Shown here piece by piece: positions 44,546 through 55,100 of a DNA stretch of 64,000 nt. Numbering within the stretch: position 1 is the stretch's first letter; each line of letters opens with the position of its first letter. The DNA comes from an uncultured Lachnospiraceae bacterium (GTDB lineage: Bacteria > Bacillota > Clostridia > Lachnospirales > Lachnospiraceae). The DNA lies in contig CAJOFQ010000005.1 in the NCBI GenBank assembly GCA_905233955.1, positions 62,001 through 126,000 of the forward strand, written 5' to 3'. The notes beneath the pieces are model-generated. The model was not told where the DNA came from. It searched no databases and was given only the letters and a program-made list of their open reading frames with translations. The position numbers and the translations under genes are program-made.

Positions 44546-47068
44546 ATGGAATCCAATCAGGGGCAGGAAGGGATATCCCGTATTATGCTGCGAATAGCAG
44601 CTTTTATTGTGGATAAAAGAATGCTTTTTTTCCTGATATATGCCATAGCAGTAGCCTTTTCTTTTTTCTCATCCGGATGGGTTGATGTGGAGAATGATAT
44701 TACCACATATCTGAGTGATGACACGGAGACCAGACGCGGCATCGATCTTATGGACGAGGAATTCATCACTTATGGCAGTGCCAGAATGATGGTAGCAAAT
44801 ATTACCTATGACGATGCCAAGGCTCTTTGTGACAAGCTGGAGGAAATGGAAGGCATTTCTTCTGTAACCTTTGCGGATAACAAAGAGGACAGCCAGGAGG
44901 ATTTTGAGGAGCATTATAACAATGGATCAGCTCTGTTTGATGTAACCTTTTCTTACAGTGAGGACGATGCCAGGTCAGAAGAGACTCTTAATGAAGTTAC
45001 AGATGCATTGTCTGATTATGATCTCTATGTTTCCACCGAGATAGGAGATCAGGATGCCAAGATTCTGGCTGACGAAATGAAGAAAATAAAAGTAATTGTT
45101 GCTTTTATTGTGGTTTTTGTACTGCTTCTTACATGCCAGTCCTTTGGTGAGATTCCGGTTTTACTTATAACATTTATTACTGCCATGATATTAGATGGCG
45201 GAACTAATTTTCTTTTTGGGAAAATCTCTTATATTTCCAATTCGGTTTCATCAATTCTGCAGCTTGCGCTGTCAGTGGATTATGCCATTATTTTATGTAA
45301 TCATTACAAAGAGGAAAGACTTTCCAGCGATGTAAGGGATGCTGCGATAATTGCTCTTTCCAAATCTATTCCTGAGATATCATCCAGTTCACTTACCACG
45401 ATTTCAGGTCTTTTTTCACTGGTGTTTATGCAGTTTGGAATTGGTAAGGATCTGGGTACGATCCTTATCAAAGCCATTATGCTTAGTCTGCTATCGGTAT
45501 TTACATTAATGCCGGGTCTTCTGGTAGTTTTTTCCAGTATTATGGAAAAGACAGAGCATGTTAACTTTATTCCCAAGATCGACATTGTCGGTGAAAACGC
45601 ATACCGTACATATCGTGTAGTTCCAGTTGTTTTTCTGGGAATATTTGCCGTTGCTGCAGTATTGGCCCAGCGTTGTCCCTATGTCTATGGATACAGCCTT
45701 TTGAAAACTCATGTATTAAATGACAATCAAAAGGCCGAGCAGATGATCAAGGATAATTTTGGAGACGATGCTATGGTGGCTGTGCTGATGCCAGGACACG
45801 ATTATGAAGCGGAGTCTGATTTTATAAAAGAGCTTGAGGCAGGAGATGAGGTTGACCATTGTCTGGGACTTGCAAATACCGAAGCCGAGGACGGCTATAA
45901 CCTTACGGACGGTCTTACGCCCAGAGAGTTTTCCGAGGTGGTGGACATTGATTATGAGATATGTGTTCTGATATATGAGGCTTATGCTGCTGATCAGGAG
46001 GAATACGGCAGGATAGTTACCGGTGTTAAGAATTACAAGATACCTCTTATGGATATGCTGCCTTTTGCTGCTGAAAAGGTTCGTGACGGATATGTTGAGC
46101 TTGACTCTTCGACCACCGAAGATCTTTTCGACGCTGATGACAAGATATCCGATGCAAGAGATCAGCTTGAGGGAGATAATTACGACAGGTTATTAGTGTA
46201 TATGAATCTGCCTGAGGAGAGCGATGAAACATACGAATTTCTGGATCATATGCATTCCCTGGGTGTGAAATATTATGGCAAGGATAATCCGATTCTGGTG
46301 GTGGGTAATTCTACCAGTGATATGGAATTAAAGGATGCCTTTGCCACAGACAATATCATAGTAAGTGTAGTATCAGTGTTATTTGTACTTGTAGTGCTGC
46401 TTTTTACCTTCCAGTCAATCGGACTGCCGCTGCTTCAGATCATTGTTATTGAGGGAGCCATATTTTTGAATTTTTCGATACCTGCGCTTTTCCACAACTA
46501 TATTTATTTTATGAGTTATCTGATCGTAAGCTCTATTCAAATGGGAGCTAACATTGATTATGCCATAGTTGTATCTAATCGTTATATTAATGTCAGAAAG
46601 GAAAAGGGCAGGAAGGAGTCGATCATTGAGGCTTTGGACTTTGCTTTCCCCACTATTGTTTCATCCGGCCTGATGATGGTGCTGGCCGGATTTACCATTG
46701 GTTATATGACATCTGGGGAGGCAATTGCAGGACTTGGCATGAGTCTTGGAAGGGGATCCACTATTTCGATACTTCTGGTTCTCTTTGCATTGCCGCAGAT
46801 CCTGTTATTAGGAGACAAGCTTATTTCGGCGACCACATTTGAGGTATACAGACCTGTCCATTCCAAGGAGGAAAGCGGAGATATACTGGTTAACGGGGCT
46901 ATCCGCGGCAATGTCAACGGTGTAGTGGCAGGAAGGCTGAACGGTATTATTCGTGGTGATGCGAGTATAATGCTGCTGTCAGGAAGCGCTGACAAGGTAT
47001 CTGAGGATGTTGTAAAGCAGATTGAAAAAGTGATGGAAACAAAGGAGGACAAAAAGGATGAAAAGTAG
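44546..47068 (+). CDS. MMPL/RND-family membrane transporter
   Basis: ATG 44546 has GGAG upstream. The 840-residue protein has the RND layout of two repeats: one TM helix, a large outer loop, then a bundle of TM helices, twice. Motifs include LSVDYAIILCNHYKEER and MGANIDYAIVVSNRYINVRKEKG, the paired proton-relay-like DYA segments of MMPL proteins. It probably exports lipids or hydrophobic molecules. The C-terminus carries a short repeat (VNGAIRGNVNGVVAGRLNGIIRGDA) like a beta-helix of bactofilin or left-handed helix type. It overlaps the GLUG-protein gene by 11 nt. Confidence 0.88.
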   Translation: MESNQGQEGISRIMLRIAAFIVDKRMLFFLIYAIAVAFSFFSSGWVDVENDITTYLSDDTETRRGIDLMDEEFITYGSARMMVANITYDDAKALCDKLEEMEGISSVTFADNKEDSQEDFEEHYNNGSALFDVTFSYSEDDARSEETLNEVTDALSDYDLYVSTEIGDQDAKILADEMKKIKVIVAFIVVFVLLLTCQSFGEIPVLLITFITAMILDGGTNFLFGKISYISNSVSSILQLALSVDYAIILCNHYKEERLSSDVRDAAIIALSKSIPEISSSSLTTISGLFSLVFMQFGIGKDLGTILIKAIMLSLLSVFTLMPGLLVVFSSIMEKTEHVNFIPKIDIVGENAYRTYRVVPVVFLGIFAVAAVLAQRCPYVYGYSLLKTHVLNDNQKAEQMIKDNFGDDAMVAVLMPGHDYEAESDFIKELEAGDEVDHCLGLANTEAEDGYNLTDGLTPREFSEVVDIDYEICVLIYEAYAADQEEYGRIVTGVKNYKIPLMDMLPFAAEKVRDGYVELDSSTTEDLFDADDKISDARDQLEGDNYDRLLVYMNLPEESDETYEFLDHMHSLGVKYYGKDNPILVVGNSTSDMELKDAFATDNIIVSVVSVLFVLVVLLFTFQSIGLPLLQIIVIEGAIFLNFSIPALFHNYIYFMSYLIVSSIQMGANIDYAIVVSNRYINVRKEKGRKESIIEALDFAFPTIVSSGLMMVLAGFTIGYMTSGEAIAGLGMSLGRGSTISILLVLFALPQILLLGDKLISATTFEVYRPVHSKEESGDILVNGAIRGNVNGVVAGRLNGIIRGDASIMLLSGSADKVSEDVVKQIEKVMETKEDKKDEK

Positions 47069-50000
47069 ACTTTATGTCCTTGGGATTTTGATATGTATGT
47101 TGTTTATGTCACTTCCTGTACAGGCATTTGCGGAGAGCTCATCAGGTGTAATTCATATAAAAACAGTAAAGGATCTCAAGTCATTTGCAAAATCCTGCCG
47201 GTCAGATGAATGGTCCAAGGGCAAGGTTGTTGTACTGGACAATGATCTTACCATAGAAAAGGAGGAGCTTGTTATAGCTTCTTTTTCAGGGATCTTTGAC
47301 GGACAGGGTCATACTATCTACGATATCAGGGTATCTGAGGCGGCCAGTAATACAGGCTTCTTTGGCCAGATACTTACCACCGGAACTGTGTCCAACCTTT
47401 CCATTACCGGTAAATACAAGCCCGAAAAAATACTTAGCCGCATAGGAGGAATCGCCGGCTCTAATTATGGCACCATCGAAAACTGTACTTACAAAGGCAG
47501 GATTCGAGCTGACAGTGAGGTTGGCGGTATAGTAGGACGCAACATGTCAACAGGTGTTGTAAAAAGCTGTCGTTTCAGCGGGTCTATTGAAGGGGACTCG
47601 ATGTGCGGCGGTATTGTTGGTTATAACGAGGGTACGGTTACAGGCTGTAGTAATGACGGCTCAGTCAATACAAGCTATGAGGATACCACCATTACCAATG
47701 ACGAGCTGACAGATGCTCTTGAAACCATAATCATGGGAGAAAAGGTTCGTGATTTCAGAGATTTCCAGACCAGAATAGATGTGGGCGGAATCTGTGGTTT
47801 CAATGAAGGAAGTGTTTTCTTAAGCGTCAACAGAGGCAATGTAGGCTATAAGCATGTGGGGTACAACATCGGCGGTGTCGTAGGCCGCTCTACAGGCTTT
47901 GTAAGAGGCTGCAGCAATCGTAACATCGTATATGGCCGTAAGGATATCGGAGGAGTTGTAGGACAGCAGCAGCCTTATCTGGTTTTAGACTTTGATCAGG
48001 GTGATCTTGGAGAATTGCATTCGCAGGTTAAGACACTTGGGGATCTTGTGAATGGTGCTCTAAATGATACATCAGGTTATTCTGCGGATACTACAGAGAG
48101 ATTGTTAGGGATTTCCGAACAGACAGATGCGGCTGTTAATGATATCGACAATTTAGCTGATGATCTTTCAGAGGGTGGCCAGGAGCTTTCAGATATTGCG
48201 TCGGATACTGTCAAGGTCGGGCGGCTGATGGTGGATGATGCTGCGGATTATATTGAAAATGTTCAGGATGCTTTGGATGAATTTGAGGAGCAGCTGGAGC
48301 TTAAAGAGGATCAGCTTTCAGCGTCAGGGCAGGAGTTAAGAGGGCTTAATAACGCGATTACAAACGCCAGGAATTCTCTTTCATCCACCCAGGATGTTTT
48401 GATAGATTTTGAACGGCTTCCATTAGAGGATATGACGGTTACAGTTCCTGATTTCAGAAATATTGTTAATTCTTATCGCTCTGCTGTAGATAAAGCTCAG
48501 GAGGTTATGGAAAGTGTTGCAGCCATTACCGATGGCGATTTGCAGGGAGCCGGCAGGGATCTTAAGGACGCAATGAGGGATGAACCGGGTTTCTACGATG
48601 ATGCCATGGAGCTTTTGAACAACGCCGATGCCTTTAACGACAGAAGCTCTGACTTAAACAATGATGTCAGAAAATCGGGCACAGATCTCTATGCGACAAT
48701 TGGCGAGATAACAGACAATATTGATGATACTGTAAGAAGCGTTAACGGTGACATTCAGGGTGCTATCAGTTCTCTGCACGATATACAAAGACAGTCTGAC
48801 CGTATTTCAGATAAGATTAATGACATGCTTGAAAAGGCTGCTGATCCTGATACTTATTTTGAAGATAGGACAAGGGATGTTTCTGATGAGGATATAGACC
48901 AGGCTACAGACGGCAGAACCAGCGAGTGTAAGAATCTGGGTGATGTAGATGGTGACTATAATGTAGGCGGTATCACCGGAACTATGGCTTATGAGCTGGA
49001 TATGGATCCAGACAGTGATATTGAGGAGAATGGCAAAAGCTCCTTTGATTATGTGCTGTTGACCAAATGTATCATTGACAAATCCCAGAATGAAGGCAGG
49101 ATTCATTCCAACAGGTATGTAAGCGGCGGAATAACAGGAAGAATGGAGCTTGGACTGGTAAAAGGCTGCGCCAATTTTTCTGATGTTACAAGTGATGGCG
49201 ACTATGTTGGAGGAATTGCCGGATATTCTTCCTCACAAATTGATACAAGCTACGCGAAACAATATATTAGCGGAAAAAGATATGTCGGCGGAGTTGTGGG
49301 ATATGGCAAGAAGATAAGCGGCTGTGCTTCCATGACCAACAAGGGCAAGGCAGATCAATATTTGGGAGCAATTGCCGGAAATGTCGAAGATATCAACAAC
49401 ACCGATATCAGCAATAACAAATACTACGCAAAGGACATATACGGAATTGATGGCGTAAGCTACAGAGGCATGGCTGAGGGATGCAGCTATAAGTCATTAC
49501 TGGCAATACCCGGTATCCCTGATGAATTTTCCACACTCTCAGTAACATTTATGGACGACGAGGATGAAGTAGTTGGAACGGTGGAGTGCAGATATGGTGA
49601 AAGCATAGATGAGAGCCAGATTCCCGAAGTTCCTGAAAGGGAAGGCTTTTTTGGAAGATGGAAGAGAAGTGATTTTTCTAAGGTTGTTTCAGATGAGGTA
49701 GTTCGCTGCAAATATGAAAGGATTGTTTCTCTTATCAGGAGCAATCTGACAAGAGAGGACGATCACCCGATACTTCTGGCAGAGGGACAGTTCGGCAAGG
49801 GTGATAAGCTTGTTTTAGAGGAGCTTGACAGTTCAGAAGGTGCAGATAATGGCAAATGGAAGGTTACGGTGCCTGATGACGGCCAGGACAGCCATACCTT
49901 CAGATACCGTCCATCAGACTCTCATAATCAGACTTTGATTAAGCTTATAAAAACAGATGAAAATGGCAGTGAATATGTTAAAAGTGTTTCAACAGGTAAG

Positions 50001-50231
50001 ATGGGAGAATATGTTACCTTTGAAGCGGATGGTAACGAATTTGTCTTCTCTGCGGATGAGTATTGGGAGGGTACAAAGGGAGCTGTTGCGCTTCTGGTAT
50101 TGTTAGCCCTTGCAGGAGGAGCAGTAGTATTTGTAATCAGATTTAAGAAGGGCAAGGTGCTTGCCCAAAGATTAATAAGATGGATCAGGCAAAAAATGAA
50201 AGATAGCGGACAAAGTACAGGAAGTGAATGA
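47058..50231 (+). CDS. GLUG-repeat surface protein with helical insert and C-terminal TM
   Basis: The 1057-residue protein has a signal peptide ending near VQAFAES and a GLUG-repeat region (about residues 80-305) with units such as GGIAGSNYGTIENCTYKG and GGIVGYNEGTVTGCSNDGSVN. A long helical, coiled-coil-like insert follows (about 310-620), then more GLUG repeats (about 650-800), an InlB-like beta domain (VTFMDDEDEVVGTVECRYGE, about 820-880), and a C-terminal TM helix with a basic tail. It should be membrane-anchored and exposed outside. The 11-nt overlap with the MMPL transporter suggests they act together. Confidence 0.8.
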   Translation: MKSRLYVLGILICMLFMSLPVQAFAESSSGVIHIKTVKDLKSFAKSCRSDEWSKGKVVVLDNDLTIEKEELVIASFSGIFDGQGHTIYDIRVSEAASNTGFFGQILTTGTVSNLSITGKYKPEKILSRIGGIAGSNYGTIENCTYKGRIRADSEVGGIVGRNMSTGVVKSCRFSGSIEGDSMCGGIVGYNEGTVTGCSNDGSVNTSYEDTTITNDELTDALETIIMGEKVRDFRDFQTRIDVGGICGFNEGSVFLSVNRGNVGYKHVGYNIGGVVGRSTGFVRGCSNRNIVYGRKDIGGVVGQQQPYLVLDFDQGDLGELHSQVKTLGDLVNGALNDTSGYSADTTERLLGISEQTDAAVNDIDNLADDLSEGGQELSDIASDTVKVGRLMVDDAADYIENVQDALDEFEEQLELKEDQLSASGQELRGLNNAITNARNSLSSTQDVLIDFERLPLEDMTVTVPDFRNIVNSYRSAVDKAQEVMESVAAITDGDLQGAGRDLKDAMRDEPGFYDDAMELLNNADAFNDRSSDLNNDVRKSGTDLYATIGEITDNIDDTVRSVNGDIQGAISSLHDIQRQSDRISDKINDMLEKAADPDTYFEDRTRDVSDEDIDQATDGRTSECKNLGDVDGDYNVGGITGTMAYELDMDPDSDIEENGKSSFDYVLLTKCIIDKSQNEGRIHSNRYVSGGITGRMELGLVKGCANFSDVTSDGDYVGGIAGYSSSQIDTSYAKQYISGKRYVGGVVGYGKKISGCASMTNKGKADQYLGAIAGNVEDINNTDISNNKYYAKDIYGIDGVSYRGMAEGCSYKSLLAIPGIPDEFSTLSVTFMDDEDEVVGTVECRYGESIDESQIPEVPEREGFFGRWKRSDFSKVVSDEVVRCKYERIVSLIRSNLTREDDHPILLAEGQFGKGDKLVLEELDSSEGADNGKWKVTVPDDGQDSHTFRYRPSDSHNQTLIKLIKTDENGSEYVKSVSTGKMGEYVTFEADGNEFVFSADEYWEGTKGAVALLVLLALAGGAVVFVIRFKKGKVLAQRLIRWIRQKMKDSGQSTGSE

Positions 50232-50251
50232 TCACAGAAAGGGAGGCGGAT

Positions 50252-50923
50252 TTGGGCGAGATTAAGATAATCGAATTAGACGAGGCTGATGTAGTTACCA
50301 ACGATGATGCAGCACAGGAGCTGCGGGATGAATTGAAAAATATGGGAGTTTTCATGGTCAATATGATGGGGGCTCCCGGCTCAGGCAAAACAGAGCTTTT
50401 GAAGAAAACCATTCCTGTTATGAGCAAGGATCATACCGTGGGCTGCATGTGTACAGATCTGGATACAACACTGGATTCCGAACAGATAAGCAAGGTATGC
50501 AATAATGTGGTTCAATTTCATACCGGAGGTATGTGGCCATATGTGGCAGCTGATGGTTCACGCATGGGATTGATGGAACTTATATCAGAGGATGTTAATC
50601 TGGTATTTTTAGAGAATCTTGGTGTACTGATTTCAGCGGCGGCATGGGATACAGGTTCGACCATCAATGTAGTAACTGTTTCCACATCAGGAGGGGCAGA
50701 TGCTCCATTGAAGTATTCCTATATTTTTGCCATTGCGGATGCAGTTATCATTACAAAGTCAGATCTTTCGCAGGCAACCGGATTTGATCCGAAGGTTTGC
50801 GAAAAAAACATTCGTACCGTTAATGATTCCTGTCCTGTATTTACCGTATCAGCCAAAAGCGGCGAAGGTATTAATGAATGGTGCAGTTGGCTGGGACAGC
50901 AGATTTCCTCATATGTGGGTTGA
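50252..50923 (+). CDS. HypB-like G3E GTPase lacking the usual metal ligands
   Basis: The TTG at 50252 is favoured because GGGAGG (50241-50246) lies 5 nt upstream; an ATG at 50228 overlapping the previous stop is the alternative. The product (223 residues) has Walker A GAPGSGKT, DLDTTLD, a G3-like FLENLG, and ITKSDL, the G3E set typical of HypB. In HypB the switch region normally reads NTG-x-x-CHLDA with Cys and His binding nickel or zinc; here it is HTGGMWPYVAADG, so both ligands are missing. No NiFe-hydrogenase or urease genes are nearby. Its true client is unknown. Confidence 0.75.
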   Translation: MGEIKIIELDEADVVTNDDAAQELRDELKNMGVFMVNMMGAPGSGKTELLKKTIPVMSKDHTVGCMCTDLDTTLDSEQISKVCNNVVQFHTGGMWPYVAADGSRMGLMELISEDVNLVFLENLGVLISAAAWDTGSTINVVTVSTSGGADAPLKYSYIFAIADAVIITKSDLSQATGFDPKVCEKNIRTVNDSCPVFTVSAKSGEGINEWCSWLGQQISSYVG

Positions 50924-50926
50924 TTT

Positions 50927-52105
50927 ATGAAATATCGTACTTATCAGAAGAATGATGATCAATTGTCAATACTTGGCATGGGTTGTATGCGTTTTGACAG
51001 GAGAAATGGCGCAATTGATCAGAAAAAAGCTGATGCAGTGATGAAACGCGCACTGGATCTGGGCGTTAATTATTTTGATACTGCCTATGTATATCCGGGA
51101 AGCGAAGAATGTCTCGGAAGATTTGTTGAGAAGTATAATTGCCGTGACAAAATAAAAATTGCCACAAAGCTTCCACATTACAGAATTAAAAAATCAGAGG
51201 ATATAGAAAAGTATTTTTCCCAGGAGCTGAAGCGGCTAAAGACCGACTATGTGGATTATTATCTGATGCACATGTTAAACGATATGGCCAGTTGGCAGCG
51301 GCTTAAAAGTCTTGGTATAGAGCAGTGGATTCAAAGGAAGATCAAGCAAGGCGCCATACGAAGGATTGGTTTTTCCTTCCACGGCGGGACAGAAAGCTTC
51401 AAAAAGCTTGTGGACGCCTATGACTGGGATTTTTGCCAGATACAGTTTAATTATCTGGATGAGCATTCACAGGCCGGAATAGAGGGGCTTAAATATGCTT
51501 CAAAAAAGGGGCTTGGCGTAATAATTATGGAGCCTCTTCGGGGAGGAACCCTTGCCCGGATACCTGCCAGGGCAAAGTATGAATTTGACAGGGTTGATTC
51601 ATCAAAAACTCCTGCAGAATGGGGATTAAGATGGATATGGAACCATCCGGAGGTTACGGTTGTGCTCTCCGGAATGAATGATATAGCACAAGTAGAAGAA
51701 AATTGCCGGGTTTCTTCTGAAATGGATCCTGATTCACTTACAGATCGGGAGCTTAAGGCATATTACAAGGTTGTTTCCGTGATTCAAAGCAGCAGAAGGG
51801 TTGGCTGCACAGGCTGCGGTTACTGCCAGCCATGCCCGCAAAATGTTGATATCCCAAATTGCTTCTCTGCGTATAACAACAGCTATTCAGTTGGGTATTT
51901 TACCGGATTTAGAGAGTATATCATGTGCACCGTGCTAAGGAACAATCAGACCTTTGCGTCCAAATGTGTTCAATGCGGTGCCTGTGAAAAAAAGTGTCCC
52001 CAGCATATTAAGATAAGGCGCCAGCTTAAAAATGTCAGACACAGGTTTGAAACGCCTGTTTTTTCTGTTGTAAAAAAGGTTGCGGCAGCCATAATGAAGT
52101 ACTAA
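50927..52105 (+). CDS. aldo/keto reductase with C-terminal [4Fe-4S] domain
   Basis: The 392-residue protein has a TIM-barrel reductase: GMGCMRFDRRNGAIDQKKAD, VNYFDTAYVYPGSEECLG with the catalytic Asp and Tyr, and ATKLPHY. A ferredoxin-type tail follows with CTGCGYCQPCP and CVQCGACEKKCP, giving two [4Fe-4S] clusters. Such reductases occur widely in anaerobes; the electron donor is probably ferredoxin or NADPH, the substrate unknown. The gene starts 3 nt after the HypB-like gene, so they are co-transcribed. Confidence 0.9.
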   Translation: MKYRTYQKNDDQLSILGMGCMRFDRRNGAIDQKKADAVMKRALDLGVNYFDTAYVYPGSEECLGRFVEKYNCRDKIKIATKLPHYRIKKSEDIEKYFSQELKRLKTDYVDYYLMHMLNDMASWQRLKSLGIEQWIQRKIKQGAIRRIGFSFHGGTESFKKLVDAYDWDFCQIQFNYLDEHSQAGIEGLKYASKKGLGVIIMEPLRGGTLARIPARAKYEFDRVDSSKTPAEWGLRWIWNHPEVTVVLSGMNDIAQVEENCRVSSEMDPDSLTDRELKAYYKVVSVIQSSRRVGCTGCGYCQPCPQNVDIPNCFSAYNNSYSVGYFTGFREYIMCTVLRNNQTFASKCVQCGACEKKCPQHIKIRRQLKNVRHRFETPVFSVVKKVAAAIMKY

Positions 52106-52137
52106 TTTTTCAGATATTGCACTATTGAAGGGTTTTT

Positions 52138-55100
52138 ATGCTTTATAAGGTTTTATTTACAAAAAAGATGGGCGAACGGTTGAGAAGACTGATATTAACG
52201 ATAATTGCGGTGTCAATTGTCGTTATGTTTGCCGGTGTTTTGCTTAGAACCTTTGATCAGGAGGATGCCCAGCATGCTCTTGGAGAAACCTATGACTTCA
52301 GTGATGGCTGGACAGTTACTTATGCTGATGGAACAGTGGAAGAGGATGTGACTCTTCCAATTACACTTCCCAAGGATAATGCGTCTAAGACTGTAATCGC
52401 GAATGTTCTCAAATCCGATTATGCCGGTCTTACTATGAATATGCATGTGGATAATGCTTCAGTACAGACCTATGTCAACGGAACCCTCACTTATGAAGAG
52501 GGAACCGAGGAGGATCATGGGAAGAACACTTTGTGGAAGGGTGGAAAGAAGGCAGTTGAGAAAAAGGCGGAGAGTGATCCGCTAGGTAATGAGTCAACAT
52601 CACGAACAGGTGGCACACAACAAACGGGTGACACACAACAAACAGGTGATACATCACAAACAGGTAATACATCTCAAACAGGTGGTACATCACGAACAGA
52701 TGATACACCACAATCAAGCGATACACCACCGCCAGGTGATACGCCACAATCAGGTAATTCATCATCAAGCAGTGGCGATTCGACTGACGGTGGCTCAGAT
52801 AATCAACCACCTCGACCTGCCGACACTTCTACTGACAACTCAGGCACGGGTGATTATTCCGGCGACAATAATAGTCAAAATATTAACCAAAATAACAATC
52901 CATTCAACAGGGATTCGAGTAATCCCGGAGACACTAGAAATCCCGCGGGCTTTGATCCTTCAACCAATAATAGTGGAATGCCTGAGAATCGTTCATCATC
53001 AGGATCACCTTCCCCTGAGAACCGTGATGCGGGCCAGAATCAAGGCAGCGGACAGGATCGCCTCAGTTTTTCTGACAGGTCTTTTAGCGGAGCGGGGGAT
53101 TCCATTAACAACAGAATGAGTGACATAGGAGCCAATTCCAGTGCTTCAGATGTGGGAGGAATAGGAAGCGGCAGAGCATCTGAGGGAATCAACTCCCTTG
53201 GAATGGGCAGCGCGAATGATCAAAGGGTAGGCTCTGATAGCCCGGGGAATAATGCCTCTGTGCCAGGAGAGCAGCCTAAGGGTTCCAACGATAGAAGCGG
53301 ATCATCCTTTGGTCTTAGCACGCCATTTGATACAGGAGATGCAGACATTCACGATAACTCCGTTGATACGAAACAGGCTGATCCTGCCCAATCCCTTGGG
53401 ACAGATGCCAGCGAAACAACGCTTGACATAGCAGAAGGCAGCAAAAACAGGCAGACCGGAGTTACAGACAATATAGAATTACCGGATGAGAGTCCGGCAA
53501 GGACATCGGAAAACACTGATTCGACAAAAAAAGCGGACAACAAGGATAATACAAACAGCGAATCTCAGAAAAACACACTTGAGTCTGTGGACAAACAGAC
53601 GATTATCAGTGATGGTTTAAAAGAGGTTGATAAGATTCTTAAACAGGAGGAAACAACAACAGATAACAAGGTATACAAGAACAAGGTAAGTGCGGATGAT
53701 TTCATGGTTGATATCCCAAACTCTGCACAGGATGGTGATGTGGTAATAATGGTCTTCGAACAGGGAGACTATGACCATTCAGTACAGATCAGCGCACCGC
53801 AGATTGCCCAAAGAGACGCGGTAGTAATATCAAAGCTAAGAAAAAGTGTACTTCCCCTGGTATGCTGTATTTTAATTATTATATTCAGCGCTATTCTTGT
53901 AACATTAGATGCTACCAGAATAGTTTCCAAAACAAGGCCCAGAGGTCTGATACGCCTCGCGCTGCTTGCAATGGATATGCTTTTGTACAGTTTTTTAGGT
54001 ACCAATATTATGGTACTGTTTTTTAATAACGAGCTGTTTTTCATGGTAGTGCAGGATCTGTGCTATGCTTTGGTACCGATGCTTCTGGCATGGTTTTTCG
54101 AAAGAGGCTTTAGAATGCATTATCCAAAGCGAACAGAGATTTTGATGTGGATAACATCAATATATGCATTCATTTGCTTCTTCCTTGAGACCACCAGAAT
54201 CATAGTTTTAGCAAGTATAGATACAACGACCCTTGGAGTACAGCTGTTTACACTGGGAATGATCATATCAATGCTTTTGAGTTGGAAAAAGGATTCAGAA
54301 GGCTATAACACGGTTTGGATGGATGTTACGGGATATCTGTTTCTTACAATATCTCTGTTGATGAATCCTTTAAATGATTTCTATCCGGGCGTGGAGGTTT
54401 TTGATACAATAAAGATTCTTTCCACAGCAGCCTGCTTTTTGTTCCTTACCTGCCAACATGTGCATATAGTTCTTTCTGAATACAGGGAAAGGGCTAATGC
54501 CGCCGCAAACCGCCTTGCAAGGGAGAAGAAGACTGTAGAGGAGCAGAATGAAAAGCTGGCCATAGCCCAGGCTCAGGCTGAAGATGCAAGATTAGAGGCA
54601 GAGCTTGCCAACGAAGCGAAGGGTAATTTCCTGGCAAATATGTCGCACGAAATCCGCACCCCTATAAATGCTGTTTTGGGAATGGATGAGATGATCCTCC
54701 GCGAGTCAAAAGAGAAGGATATCCGCGGATACGCTATGGATATTTTTACAGCCGGCAATACTCTTTTATCACTTATCAATGATATCCTGGATTTTTCCAA
54801 AATAGAATCCGGCAAGATGGAAATAGTGCCGGTTGATTATGATATTTCCAGCCTTATTAATGATTTATACAACATGATAGCAGCCAGAGCCAAATCCAAG
54901 GATCTGATATTTGAGGTGGAAATGGACGAGACCCTTCCATCCAGATTCTACGGTGATGATGTGCGTATCAGACAGGTGCTTACAAATATTCTTACAAATG
55001 CTGTAAAATACACGCCTGAAGGACATGTGTGGTTCAGAATCAGCGGCAGTAGAAATGACAATGAGGAGATTTTGCGCTTTGAAGTAGAGGATACAGGTAT

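Noticed and set aside
52600..52770. CRISPR-like repeats
   Set aside because: The 18-bp units are contiguous, degenerate and in frame with a coding sequence; there are no spacers and no cas genes.
52589..53119. A 176-codon open frame inside the kinase gene
   Set aside because: It is a shadow of the tandem-repeat region in another frame: His/Gln-rich repeats, no ribosome binding site, overlapped by a complete kinase gene.
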